Shown: piece by piece, positions 21,994 through 29,326 of the stretch
How the letters are laid out: every line of letters starts with the position of its first letter
Position numbering within the stretch: the stretch's first letter is position 1
NCBI GenBank assembly: GCA_030447525.1
Contig: JAUJOR010000021.1
Location: 45,602-84,626 of the forward strand
DNA from: Chloroflexota bacterium
GTDB lineage: Bacteria; Chloroflexota; UBA11872; UBA12225
Direction: 5' to 3'
DNA length: 39,025 nt
Position numbers and translations under genes: made by a program
The notes under the pieces: generated by a model
What the model saw: only the letters and a program-made list of their open reading frames with translations
What the model was told of the DNA's origin: nothing
The model's database searches: none

Positions 21994-23132
21994 ACCGGCC
22001 GGCGCTGGGCGGCGTGTACAACGTGACTGAGGCGGGCGGCGATCTCCTCCGCCTCCCCTGGCTCGAGGTTGTGCGGGTTGATCACCAGGGTGTCGCCAGA
22101 CTGGGAAAGTCGGATGCTGGGGTCACCCGCGGCCAGCTGGGCGGCGACGGTGGCGGCGTCGATCCCGGTGCGGGCGGCGTCCACCGTCAGGCTGGCCTGG
22201 GGGATGGTGCGGGCGACGGTCCGTTCCGCCCGGATGCCTTCCAGGCCGGCGGCGAGGTCGAGGACGGTTTGCGTCCACCCCTCCCAGCGGCGCCCTTCGG
22301 CGTTGTGGTCGAGGGCGACGTAGCGCTCCACGGCCGCCAGGAGGCCGCAGATCTCCTCCTTGCCCACCTTCATCGGCCGGCCGATGGACGAATGGGGGTT
22401 GTTGTTCAGCCGGCAGGCCTCAATCAGCTCGCCGCGTCCGAGGACGAGACCGGAGGCCTGCGGCCCGCGCAGGCCCTTGCCCCCGGAGAAGACCACCAGG
22501 TCGGCCCCCAGCTCGTTGAACAGGCGCAGATGCGCCGCGGGGGGTAGCTCGGCGGCGGCGTCGACGATCACCGGGACGCCCCGGGCATGGGCGACCTCGA
22601 CCACCTCTGCCAGGCCGGCGCCGGTGGGGAAACGGGCGTGGCCGGGCAGCTCGCCGCCCAGAAAGGTCACCGCCGCCGTCCGCTCGCCGATAGCATCGGC
22701 CAGCTCCGCGCCCGTCGCCCCGCCCGAGCCCCCGATCTCCACCAGGCGCGGCCCGGCGTTGCGGTAGTTCTGGGCGAACCCGGTGAGATGGGACTTCTGG
22801 ATCACCACCTCGTCCCTGGCCCCCGGCCAGTCCAGGTGCGGCAGGGCGCGGATCCTGGCGCTATCCGTCCCGGCGACGCAGGCCGCCGTGGCCACGGCCA
22901 GCCCGGCGGCTGCCCCGCAAACGATGGCCGTGTCCTCGATGGCCGGCGAGCCGATCAGCTCGGCGATGCGCCGCCCGGCGGCGCGATGCAGGACCGGCAG
23001 GTCGACGTACCAGCCGGCGGCGCCGTGCATCGCCGCTAGCACCTCGGGGGGCATCAAGCTGCCTCCCAGGACCGTCTTCGTCCCCTCGGCGTTGATGACG
23101 CGCGTCAGCCCCAGCTTCTCGTACGGGTTCAT
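21981..23132 (-). CDS. SelA-like PLP-dependent enzyme (SelA-related/DgaE-type)
   Basis: 383 residues from ATG 23132 (ggag upstream). The fold-type I PLP signature is present: Asp191 in VIVDAAAELPPAAHLRLF and Lys219 in VVFSGGKGLRGPQASGLVLG. The N-terminus MNPYEKLGLTRVINAEGTKT is typical of the SelA-related family, which includes D-glucosaminate-6-phosphate ammonia-lyase. True SelA is about 460 residues with an extra N-terminal tRNA-binding domain, absent here. It is therefore unlikely to make selenocysteyl-tRNA despite the selD gene 6 kb away. A substrate such as an amino sugar acid or seryl compound is inferred only. Confidence 0.85.
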   Translation of the reverse strand: MNPYEKLGLTRVINAEGTKTVLGGSLMPPEVLAAMHGAAGWYVDLPVLHRAAGRRIAELIGSPAIEDTAIVCGAAAGLAVATAACVAGTDSARIRALPHLDWPGARDEVVIQKSHLTGFAQNYRNAGPRLVEIGGSGGATGAELADAIGERTAAVTFLGGELPGHARFPTGAGLAEVVEVAHARGVPVIVDAAAELPPAAHLRLFNELGADLVVFSGGKGLRGPQASGLVLGRGELIEACRLNNNPHSSIGRPMKVGKEEICGLLAAVERYVALDHNAEGRRWEGWTQTVLDLAAGLEGIRAERTVARTIPQASLTVDAARTGIDAATVAAQLAAGDPSIRLSQSGDTLVINPHNLEPGEAEEIAARLSHVVHAAQRRPVPVA

Positions 23133-23359
23133 CAACCGCTCCTCGCTCTCGCGCTCTCTCTGCCCCAGTCCGCAGTCCCAGCCCCCAGCCCCCAGTCCGC
23201 CGTACCGGGCGCTGCACACGGGCCGCGGCGGCGAAGCCACGGCCGGGCAGCAAGCCGGCTCAGCGCTCAGGACTGAGCCCCCGGCACCCCCCACTTTACT
23301 GCACCGGGCCTCAACGCCCGCATCACACGGGCTCGACCGCGGCGGGTGATGATGGAAGC

Positions 23360-23776
23360 ATGCTCGTCTCTCACCACGTGGCGGCGACGGCGGCCGTCAC
23401 CCTACCCCTGCTGGCCCGGGGCTGGTCACCGTTTGGGGTGGCCCAGTTCGCCGCCGCGGCCATCTTGATCGACGCCGACCACTACCTGTCCTATGCCTGG
23501 CGCATTCGCGACCTGTCCCTGCGGCGGGCCTACTGGTTCCACCGCACCCGGGCGGCGCGCCCGGCGCGGCTGCACCGGCCGTCCATGCTGGTCGACAGGC
23601 ACCGGCCGCTCCACGCCCCCGTCCTGCTGGGGCTCCTCGTCTTGCTGGCCCGCCGGCAGCCCTGGCTCGTCCCTGTGGTGGCCGGGGCCGTGTTCCATCG
23701 CTGCCTGGACTACTACGCCGGCATCACCGCGGCCTCGTCGCTCCTCGGCCCCGGCCGCCCCCAGCGTATGAAATGA
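23360..23776 (+). CDS. Small membrane protein resembling YdjM-type metal-dependent hydrolases
   Basis: 138 residues with hydrophobic helices (VTLPLLARGWSPFGVAQFAA, VLLGLLVLLARRQPWLVPVV) and His/Asp motifs spaced like the membrane-bound metal-hydrolase family: MLVSHHVAATA, ILIDADHYLSYAW, DRHRPLHAPVLLG and VFHRCLDYYAGI. The match is by pattern, not by strong sequence identity. No ribosome site is obvious. It is divergent from the SelA-like gene with a 227-bp spacer containing a cccagtccgc-type simple repeat (about 23163-23203). Confidence 0.7.
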   Translation: MLVSHHVAATAAVTLPLLARGWSPFGVAQFAAAAILIDADHYLSYAWRIRDLSLRRAYWFHRTRAARPARLHRPSMLVDRHRPLHAPVLLGLLVLLARRQPWLVPVVAGAVFHRCLDYYAGITAASSLLGPGRPQRMK

Positions 23777-23916
23777 GACCTGGGGGCGGCGCCGTCCCCT
23801 ATGGGGCGCCCCCGGCCGGTAGCGTTCCGGCGGCGGTCACTAGACAGGCACCACGCCGATCCGTTGGCCTGACGCCTCCTGGCGGTACCCACGTGGCCAG
23901 GGAACCAGGGGAGCCC

Positions 23917-24219
23917 TCAGACGCTCAGGCGCTCCATCCAGCGGACGGCAGCCGGCCGGTCACGCAGGCCCCAGACCTTGCGTTCGGCGCCGTGGTAGAC
24001 GTCAAAGCGCAAGGACACGCCGGACGGCGCGTCGTCCCCAGTGGCGCCTGAAGTCACGCCGGACCGACTCCGAGCCGGCCGGCCGGCGGGGCGCCACGAC
24101 GGCCGGATCGACCATCCCGGCGCCAGGGGCGCCGTCCCCGGCGTCTCCCCCTGTCCCTGTCCGGCTGCACCGGCTGCACCGGCTGCACCGGCTGCAGCAG
24201 CCGGATCGAAAGCGACCAT
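23917..24219 (-). CDS. Hypothetical protein with a repeat-encoded linker
   Basis: 100 residues. ATG 24219 has a strong aggagg ribosome site. The N-terminus contains an AAGAAGAAG repeat encoded by four copies of a 9-bp unit, followed by a Gly/Pro/Arg-rich linker. The C-terminal 35 residues look folded and conserved: SLRFDVYHGAERKVWGLRDR then PAAVRWMERLSV. No family recognised. It could be a partner of dut, which lies 95 bases upstream on the same strand. Confidence 0.65.
   Translation of the reverse strand: MVAFDPAAAAGAAGAAGAAGQGQGETPGTAPLAPGWSIRPSWRPAGRPARSRSGVTSGATGDDAPSGVSLRFDVYHGAERKVWGLRDRPAAVRWMERLSV
24161..24196. repeat. 9-bp tandem repeat, four copies, in a coding region
   Basis: ccggctgca is repeated four times exactly inside the hypothetical gene, encoding Gly-Ala-Ala units. 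Unit length is a multiple of three, so copy-number change would preserve the frame. Confidence 0.95.
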
Positions 24220-24313
24220 CACGTCCTCCTTGCTCGCGATGTAGAACATCAGTTCTATCAACGGGCAGCCGGTGCTGGGGTTGCCGGTCGCTCCTGCCCC
24301 GCGCCGGGGGAGA

Positions 24314-24763
24314 CTACGACGGCGTGGCGGGGGGCACGTCGGTGCTCCCGAACCCCCCGCGACTCGGCCGTTCCGCCGCAGGGGCCTCTTCCCACTGCGC
24401 CACGGCCACGGGCACGAAGATCCCCTGGGCGATACGCTCGCCCCGCTGCACCGTCACCGGGCGGTCGGTGAAGTTGTAGAGGGCGATGTGGTACTCGTCC
24501 TCTGGCCCCCCAAAATCCTGGTCGCCGATCCCCACGCCGTTCGCCAGCATCAGCCCCTTCTTGAAGGGAGTGGAGCTCCGCGAGGCCACCAGGAACATGT
24601 ATCCGGGGGGCGTTTGGATGATCACGTTGGCCGGGATCTTGGCCAGCGACCTGGGGGCGATCTCCGTGGTGACGCGGGCGTGCAGGTCGCAGCCGACTGA
24701 GCCGGCCGTCTGGTAGGCCGGGAGCGGGACGTCACCATCCACCCGCGTGATCTTGACCTTCAT
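24314..24763 (-). CDS. dut: Deoxyuridine 5'-triphosphate nucleotidohydrolase (dUTPase)
   Basis: 149 residues, all five trimeric-dUTPase motifs recognisable: I, AGSVGCDLHA; II, SRSSTPFKKG; III, ANGVGIGDQDFGG (Asp81 as catalytic candidate); IV, RGERIAQGIFVP; V, RGGFGSTD. It hydrolyses dUTP to dUMP, keeping uracil out of DNA. Motif III is atypical: the usual Gly-Val-Ile-Asp-x-x-Tyr-x-Gly-Glu becomes GIGDQDFGGPEDE, shifting the acidic residue and replacing Tyr by Phe. This resembles some dUTPase-like proteins with relaxed specificity. ATG 24763 has ggaggctgg upstream. Confidence 0.9.
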   Translation of the reverse strand: MKVKITRVDGDVPLPAYQTAGSVGCDLHARVTTEIAPRSLAKIPANVIIQTPPGYMFLVASRSSTPFKKGLMLANGVGIGDQDFGGPEDEYHIALYNFTDRPVTVQRGERIAQGIFVPVAVAQWEEAPAAERPSRGGFGSTDVPPATPS

Positions 24764-24830
24764 CTCCAGCCTCCAGCGGGCAAGCTGCCCCACCGCGGGG
24801 GCGTCCTGGCATCCCGCAAGGATCTTCGGT

Positions 24831-24918
24831 TGGTGTTCCCTGCCCGTAGGGGCGCCATGGAGCCGGGAGTACCGCGTCCACGACGAGACACTGGTGTTCC
24901 ATGCCCGTAGGGACGCCA
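24831..24918. repeat. Pair of 27-bp repeats at 61-bp period (CRISPR-like or intergenic repeat)
   Basis: Copies at 24831-24857 and 24892-24918 are 25/27 identical (ggtgttcc, then tgcccgtaggg, then cgcca) and flank a 34-bp unique segment. Sizes match a one-spacer CRISPR, but only two copies exist and no cas gene is near. The tgcccgtagggg core also occurs as a dispersed intergenic repeat in some bacteria. They lie in the dut promoter region. Confidence 0.7.
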
Positions 24919-25220
24919 CAGAGGATGAAAAGCACCGTCTACACGGCAGCGAGTGCGTTTCAGACTGTTGGCCCTCACAGGGACAACGGCCGGGAGCCGT
25001 CGAGCGTTCTGGGGGCGATTTGCGCCCCGGACGGCTCCGGTGAGACGCGGCCGATGCAGCGCCAGCTGGCCGGCAGGAGATCGAGGCCTACAACGCCGGG
25101 CTGCTGGGCAGCGGCCCCACGAGCGGGCGCCGTGTCCAGGGGGCACCACCGGCGTGAGACGAGGGGCGGCGCACATCCGGCGTGTCCTCGGGGGTGGCGG
25201 CCACGGGCGGGGGGCGGGCG
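24919..25220. other. Gene-free spacer between cofE and dut
   Basis: Nothing convincing was found here. It holds no long conserved frame, only GC-rich sequence with ordinary short dyads such as gttggccctcacagggacaac (about 24966-24986). cofE ends at 25221 and dut starts at 24763, both leftward. Confidence 0.5.
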
Positions 25221-25988
25221 TCAGCGGTCGGGGAGGCCGCCCCCACCGGGGCGCCAGGGCACGGAACACAGGAAAGGCCGGTAGAGGTCTTCCTCTAGGG
25301 GCACCTCCAGCCGGTCCTGTCCCGTGCGGGCCGCTACGGGGCGCACGAGGAAGCGAACGGACGGCACGTCCGTGATCACGGCCAGGGGCGTCTGCTCCGC
25401 CCCCTCGCCCATGACCAGCACGGCAGCGGCGGCCAGCCCATCGGCGACGTTGGTCTGGGAGATGCGCAGCTTGCGTCCGAAGACGTCACGGCGCCGCCGG
25501 TAGTCTCGCAGGGGACGAAAGCCCCAGTGGGCCAGGGCGATGCCCAGCACGCCGCGCCGCAGGGGCACGGAGTGGGAGTCGGTCAGGACGACGCCGAGGT
25601 GCCGTATCCCGGAGCGCCGGCGCAGGAACCGCCAGATGCCCGCGGCCGAGCGCGCCGGGTCACAGGGCCACAGGATGTAGTGTCCTGCCCCGTTGCTGGC
25701 ATCGATCCCGGCCGAGGGCGAGAGGAGGTTGCGCTTGAGGGTATGCAGCACCCAGCCGCCGGGGACATGCTCACGCCCGAGGTAGCGATCGGCCTCCTGG
25801 ATGATCAGCCGGTCTTTGTCCTCCACTGCCTCACTGGGGAGGCACCGGCCCTCGCCGATAGAGACGACCTTGGAGGATACCGCGACGACACTTTCTTCCT
25901 GGAGCGACGGCAGGCTCTCATCGAGGAGCTGCCACAGATCGTCCCTGGGGGGCAAGAACTTCCGGGTCTTGATCGCCTGGACGTTCAT
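25221..25988 (-). CDS. cofE: Coenzyme F420-0:L-glutamate ligase-like protein
   Basis: 255 residues matching the CofE ligase domain: VVAVSSKVVSIGEGRCLP, the catalytic-region GIDASNGAGHYILWP, LTDSHSVPLRRGVLGIALAH, and QTNVADGLAAAAVLVMGEGA. CofE adds glutamates to F420-0 with GTP, and members also exist as orphan gamma-glutamyl ligases of unknown substrate. No other F420 genes (fbiA/cofD, fbiC) are in the window. The LLM oxidoreductase at 32925 belongs to a superfamily containing F420 users, so an F420 role is plausible. It lacks the C-terminal nitroreductase-like domain of FbiB. Confidence 0.85.
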   Translation of the reverse strand: MNVQAIKTRKFLPPRDDLWQLLDESLPSLQEESVVAVSSKVVSIGEGRCLPSEAVEDKDRLIIQEADRYLGREHVPGGWVLHTLKRNLLSPSAGIDASNGAGHYILWPCDPARSAAGIWRFLRRRSGIRHLGVVLTDSHSVPLRRGVLGIALAHWGFRPLRDYRRRRDVFGRKLRISQTNVADGLAAAAVLVMGEGAEQTPLAVITDVPSVRFLVRPVAARTGQDRLEVPLEEDLYRPFLCSVPWRPGGGGLPDR

Positions 25989-26081
25989 CGCCTTGTCCGT
26001 CGCCGGTCATCAAAGAAGGCCCCAGGGGCGTCCGGGTAGGCCCGGCCGGCCCGGTGAGTATAGCGCGCGGGTGTCATGTGG

Positions 26082-26087
26082 TAGAAC
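26082..26087 (+). promoter_or_regulatory. Candidate -10 box of a leaderless rfbC transcript
   Basis: TAGAAC lies seven bases before the GTG start at 26095, with no ribosome binding site between. Confidence 0.4.
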
Positions 26088-26094
26088 ACAGGCC

Positions 26095-26646
26095 GTGATT
26101 TTCGTCGAGACAGATCTCCCCGGCGTCGTCGTCGTCGAGCCCCGGGTTCCCGAGGACGCGCGGGGATGGTTCATGGAGACCTACCATCGGCGGCGCTTCG
26201 CCGAGGCGGGGCTGGACGCGCAGCTCGTCCAGGACAACCACTCGCATTCCTTGCGCGGCACCCTGCGCGGACTGCACTTCCAGCACCCGCATGGACAAGT
26301 CAAGCTCCTGCGCGTCGTCCGTGGCGAAGTGTTCGACGCGTGCGTCGACGTCCGCCGGGGATCGCCGACGTTCGGGCAGGCCTACTGGACGGTGCTCTCA
26401 GAGGAGAACCGGCGGCAGCTGTGGGTCCCTTCCGGGTTCGCCCACGGGTTCTGCGTCCTGAGCGAGACCGCCGACCTCGTCTACAAGACCAGCGACTATT
26501 ACTCCCCTGAGGACGAGCGAGGGATCAGCTGGGACGACCCCACGCTGGGCATCCCCTGGCCGGTGGATCGCCCGCTCCTCTCGCCCAGGGACGCTCGGCT
26601 CCCCAGGCTCGCCGCTGCCGAGGGCCTGCCCCCCTTCGACCGATAA
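26095..26646 (+). CDS. rfbC: dTDP-4-dehydrorhamnose 3,5-epimerase (RmlC/RfbC family)
   Basis: 183 residues, correct length. Active-site residues are visible: His61 in GTLRGLHFQHP, Lys70 in HGQVKLLRVVRGEVFDACVD, FAHGFCVLSE, and Tyr130 with Lys131 in ADLVYKTSDYYSPEDERGIS. It isomerises the 4-keto sugar during dTDP-L-rhamnose synthesis for surface glycans. The other rml genes are absent here. The start is GTG 26095 (MIFVETDLPGVVVVEPRV). It is divergent from cofE. Confidence 0.93.
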   Translation: MIFVETDLPGVVVVEPRVPEDARGWFMETYHRRRFAEAGLDAQLVQDNHSHSLRGTLRGLHFQHPHGQVKLLRVVRGEVFDACVDVRRGSPTFGQAYWTVLSEENRRQLWVPSGFAHGFCVLSETADLVYKTSDYYSPEDERGISWDDPTLGIPWPVDRPLLSPRDARLPRLAAAEGLPPFDR

Positions 26647-26844
26647 CCGGACGCACCCCGGCGGCGCCGGGCGTCTCGCGCCGGGAGCGCCGGCCGGGGG
26701 CTGGCCTCCCGGTCCGGGAGGCCCATGGTGAGTCCCCTCCGCCACCCCCGGTGTGGGGAAGGCCCCGGCGCTCAACGCCCCCGCCACGTCCCCCCACCGC
26801 ACGAGGCGTACCTCCCCCGAGGCGTACCCCCCGGCATGTACCGC

Positions 26845-26973
26845 TTGACTGTGATTCTCCCCCGCTCCGAGAATTAGGAGTATATAAATAGTATGTTTTA
26901 GACATAGATTTTGTATGGCATAATACTTCACGTGGTCCTTACGTAGAGTCTCGTCCAGGCGGTGTGAAGTATT
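26845..26973 (+). promoter_or_regulatory. AT-rich island with promoter elements and a long inverted repeat
   Basis: The 330-bp spacer 26647-26976 is ordinary GC-rich DNA up to about 26840, then becomes strikingly AT-rich (26870-26935, with tatataaatagtatg). TTGACT (26845-26850) and GAGAAT (26869-26874) are spaced by 18 and could form a promoter. An inverted repeat aatacttcac/gtgaagtatt (26922-26931, 26964-26973) brackets 32 bases right before the sigma-factor start. It may be an operator, or the border of an acquired segment. Confidence 0.5.
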
Positions 26974-26976
26974 GAT

Positions 26977-27708
26977 ATGACAGTGATGATCGACCGGACA
27001 TTGCAGGGAGTGACCGGGTCGGGGAGGCGTGGAGGGGGGGGGCAGCCCGGGTCCTGGCGCAGGGGGGGCAGGCCGGAACTCCAGGAGTGCCGCGAGACGG
27101 ACGATGCCCTGGTGCTACGGGTGCCGGCGCACGACGCGCCGGCGGCGTCCGCGATGGCCCTCCTTTACACGCGGTACTCTGCAACGGTGTACAGCGTGGG
27201 GCTACGCATCCTCCACGACGCCGGCGGGGCCGAGGACCTGGTCCAGGAGACGTTCTGGCGCCTGTGGCGCGTCGCCGACCGCTACGAGCCGGGGCGGGTG
27301 CGCTTTGCCACCTGGCTCATCCGGCTGGCTACGAACCTCGCTTTGGACGAGTGGCGCCGCCTGGCGCGGCGCCCGCGCGTCGCCGTGGCGGTGCCGCACC
27401 CCGCCGGCGAGGACGCCGCCGGCACCGGAGAGGAGAGCCGCAACGAGCCGTGCGACCCCAGTGCAGACGTGGTCGACCAGGTCTGGCGGGCCGCTCTGCG
27501 CTGCCGGCTGGTGGCCGGGCTGGAGCGCCTCCCACGCGAGCAGCGTGAGGCGGTGCGCCTGGCCTACTTCGGCGACATGAGCCACGCCGAGATCGCCACT
27601 GCCCAGCAGACACCCCTGAGCACGGTCAAGACCCGCCTGGCCCTGGGGCTGCGCAAGCTGGCCCGGGACCTGACCGACGGCAGCGTGTCCCTGCAAGACT
27701 CGCCCTGA
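26977..27708 (+). CDS. ECF-family RNA polymerase sigma factor
   Basis: 243 residues. A disordered Gly/Arg-rich N-terminus of about 45 residues is followed by sigma region 2 (YTRYSATVYSVGLRILHDAG, then AEDLVQETFWRLWRVADRYE and FATWLIRLATNLALDEWRR) and region 4 (LPREQREAVRLAYFGDMSHA, then EIATAQQTPLSTVKTRLALG). The linker is expanded. No anti-sigma factor is encoded next to it, so control may act through the unusual AT-rich upstream region. ATG 26977 lacks a clear ribosome site. Confidence 0.9.
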   Translation: MTVMIDRTLQGVTGSGRRGGGGQPGSWRRGGRPELQECRETDDALVLRVPAHDAPAASAMALLYTRYSATVYSVGLRILHDAGGAEDLVQETFWRLWRVADRYEPGRVRFATWLIRLATNLALDEWRRLARRPRVAVAVPHPAGEDAAGTGEESRNEPCDPSADVVDQVWRAALRCRLVAGLERLPREQREAVRLAYFGDMSHAEIATAQQTPLSTVKTRLALGLRKLARDLTDGSVSLQDSP

Positions 27709-27941
27709 CCCAACGGCGTGGCGCCATGTGCGGCCACCGCCGGTGCTCAGCCCCCCCGGCCTGCTCGGAAGGGGGGCGGTCTCAGGGGACCGCCCCGTAT
27801 GGGAGGGACGCTCTCCCCCGGTGGCCCCTCTTCGCGTCCCACGCGTCCCCCGCCCCGCCTCCCATGGGGTTGTCACCGGGTACGATGAGCCGTGCATCGG
27901 GAGTCAGATGGGGCGTCCCGGAAGCGGACGAAAGGGGGAAC

Positions 27942-28199
27942 GTGGTGTCGCCACAGTTGTCGAAGTGGGAGTACCTCGAGGTGTTCGTCGACAAGACCGA
28001 GTGGCGGGATAGCACGGGCAAGAAGGGAACGCTACCGCCCCCCGCCGTCGGGGGCGGGCCGGCGGCCCTGGGGACACGGGGCGCGCCGGCGTCGGGATTG
28101 GCCGAACGGTTGGCCAAGGATCGCTGGGAGCTGTCCAGCATCATCCCCGGCGCGGGCGCCGGGGTGTACCGCCTGGTCTTCAAGCGCGCGCGCGGGTAA
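27942..28199 (+). CDS. DUF4177-like small protein
   Basis: 85 residues from GTG 27942 (aaagggggaa upstream). The pattern KWEYLEVFVDKTEW, a variable loop, then LAKDRWELSSIIPGAG and VYRLVFKRA matches DUF4177 (W-E-Y...L...GWEL...G....Y.FKR). The loop is enlarged by a Gly/Pro/Ala-rich insert (28027-28100). Function unknown; it follows the ECF sigma gene after a 233-bp spacer. Confidence 0.7.
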   Translation: MVSPQLSKWEYLEVFVDKTEWRDSTGKKGTLPPPAVGGGPAALGTRGAPASGLAERLAKDRWELSSIIPGAGAGVYRLVFKRARG

Positions 28200-28459
28200 G
28201 CCCCCAGGGCCGGCGGCCGGTAGGTCTAACGATGAAGGCAGGGACACGTAGAACAAGGTAAGGCCCCCGGGCCGGCGGCGGGTAGTTCGTGCCGGCAGGT
28301 GCCCCCGCAACAGGCACCCAGGCGCACCCCAGGGCGAACGTGCCCCCCGGGCAGCACGCAGCGCCGCGCCATCGGCCGGGCCCGGCGACAGCATCTGGTA
28401 CAACCGCCCAGCGTGAGCCCCAAGTACCGTGATGCCCTGCCTGGAGGTGTGGTAGAGCT

Positions 28460-29326
28460 GTGAACGTCAGGAAGGCGGTGATCACCGCCGCCGGCCGCCA
28501 TCAGCGGGCCTTGCCGGTGCAGACGGTCGTCGACCGTGACGGCGTCGAGAAGTCGGTGCTGGCCATCCTGGTCGAGGAGGCGCTCGGCGCCGGGGTGGAA
28601 GAGGTCGCCGTTGTCGTCGCCCCTGGGGACGACGTCCCCTACGCCGGCGCGGCCGGGGGTCACGCCTCCACGCTGCGCTTCGTCGTCCAGGAGCAGCCGT
28701 TGGGCTACGGCCACGCCGTCTACTGCGCGCGGGAGTTCGTCGGCCATGAGCCCTTCCTGCACCTGGTGGGCGACCACCTCTACGTCAGCGCCGGGGACAC
28801 GAGCTGCGCCCGGCGCCTGGTAGACGTCGCCACGGCGCAGGCCTGCGCCGTATCCGCCGTGCAGGCCACGCGCGAGCACCTCCTGCCGTACTACGGGACG
28901 ATCGGCGGGCGTCGTGTGCCCGGCCAGCCCGACCTGTACGCCGTCGAGACCGTGGTGGAGAAGCCGACGCCGACCGACGCCGAGCTGCGCCTGGTGGTTC
29001 CCGGGCTGCGTTCCGGACACTACCTGTGCTTTTTCGGGATGCACGTCCTGACGCCGGCAGTGATGGGCATCCTGGCCCGGCAGGTGGAGATGGGCGGCGC
29101 TGCTCCGGGTGGCGTGACGCTATCCGCCGCCCTGGCGACGCTGGCAACGCGTGAAAAATACCTGGCGATGACGGAACGGGCCCGGCGCTTCGACGTCGGC
29201 GTGAAGTACGGCCTCTTGACGGCGCAGCTGGCCCTGGCGCTGGCCGGCGACGACCGCGAGGAAGTGCTCGGCCGCCTGGTAGAGGTGCTGGCCCAGCGGG
29301 AGCTGGCCCGCCGGAGGGAGCCATGA
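28460..29326 (+). CDS. GalU-like nucleotidyltransferase with a divergent nucleotide-binding loop
   Basis: 288 residues in the glucose-1-phosphate uridylyltransferase fold: KAVITAAGRHQRALPVQTVV, FVVQEQPLGYGHAVYCAREF, LHLVGDHLYVSAG (the metal-binding Asp motif), VETVVEKPTPTDAELRLVV, HYLCFFGMHVLTPAVM and DVGVKYGLLTAQLALAL. The first loop departs from the usual GLGTRFLPATKA...PKE: the GxGTR core is GRHQR and the PKE Lys is not evident. It may be catalytically altered or regulatory. Its stop overlaps the next start (ATGA, 29323-29326), so the two are translationally coupled and probably act together. GTG start. Confidence 0.85.
   Translation: MNVRKAVITAAGRHQRALPVQTVVDRDGVEKSVLAILVEEALGAGVEEVAVVVAPGDDVPYAGAAGGHASTLRFVVQEQPLGYGHAVYCAREFVGHEPFLHLVGDHLYVSAGDTSCARRLVDVATAQACAVSAVQATREHLLPYYGTIGGRRVPGQPDLYAVETVVEKPTPTDAELRLVVPGLRSGHYLCFFGMHVLTPAVMGILARQVEMGGAAPGGVTLSAALATLATREKYLAMTERARRFDVGVKYGLLTAQLALALAGDDREEVLGRLVEVLAQRELARRREP

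Noticed and set aside
21981..23132. Annotation as true SelA (Sec synthase), tempting because selD is nearby
   Set aside because: It lacks the extra N-terminal domain and is about 80 residues shorter than SelA. It matches the SelA-related PLP family instead.
24966..24990. Third CRISPR-like repeat after 24918
   Set aside because: The gttggccctcacagggacaac dyad does not align with the 27-bp repeats at the 61-bp period.
25050..25130. Possible gene fragment EIEAYNAGLLGSG on the plus strand
   Set aside because: Only about a dozen residues look gene-like, and no family could be identified.
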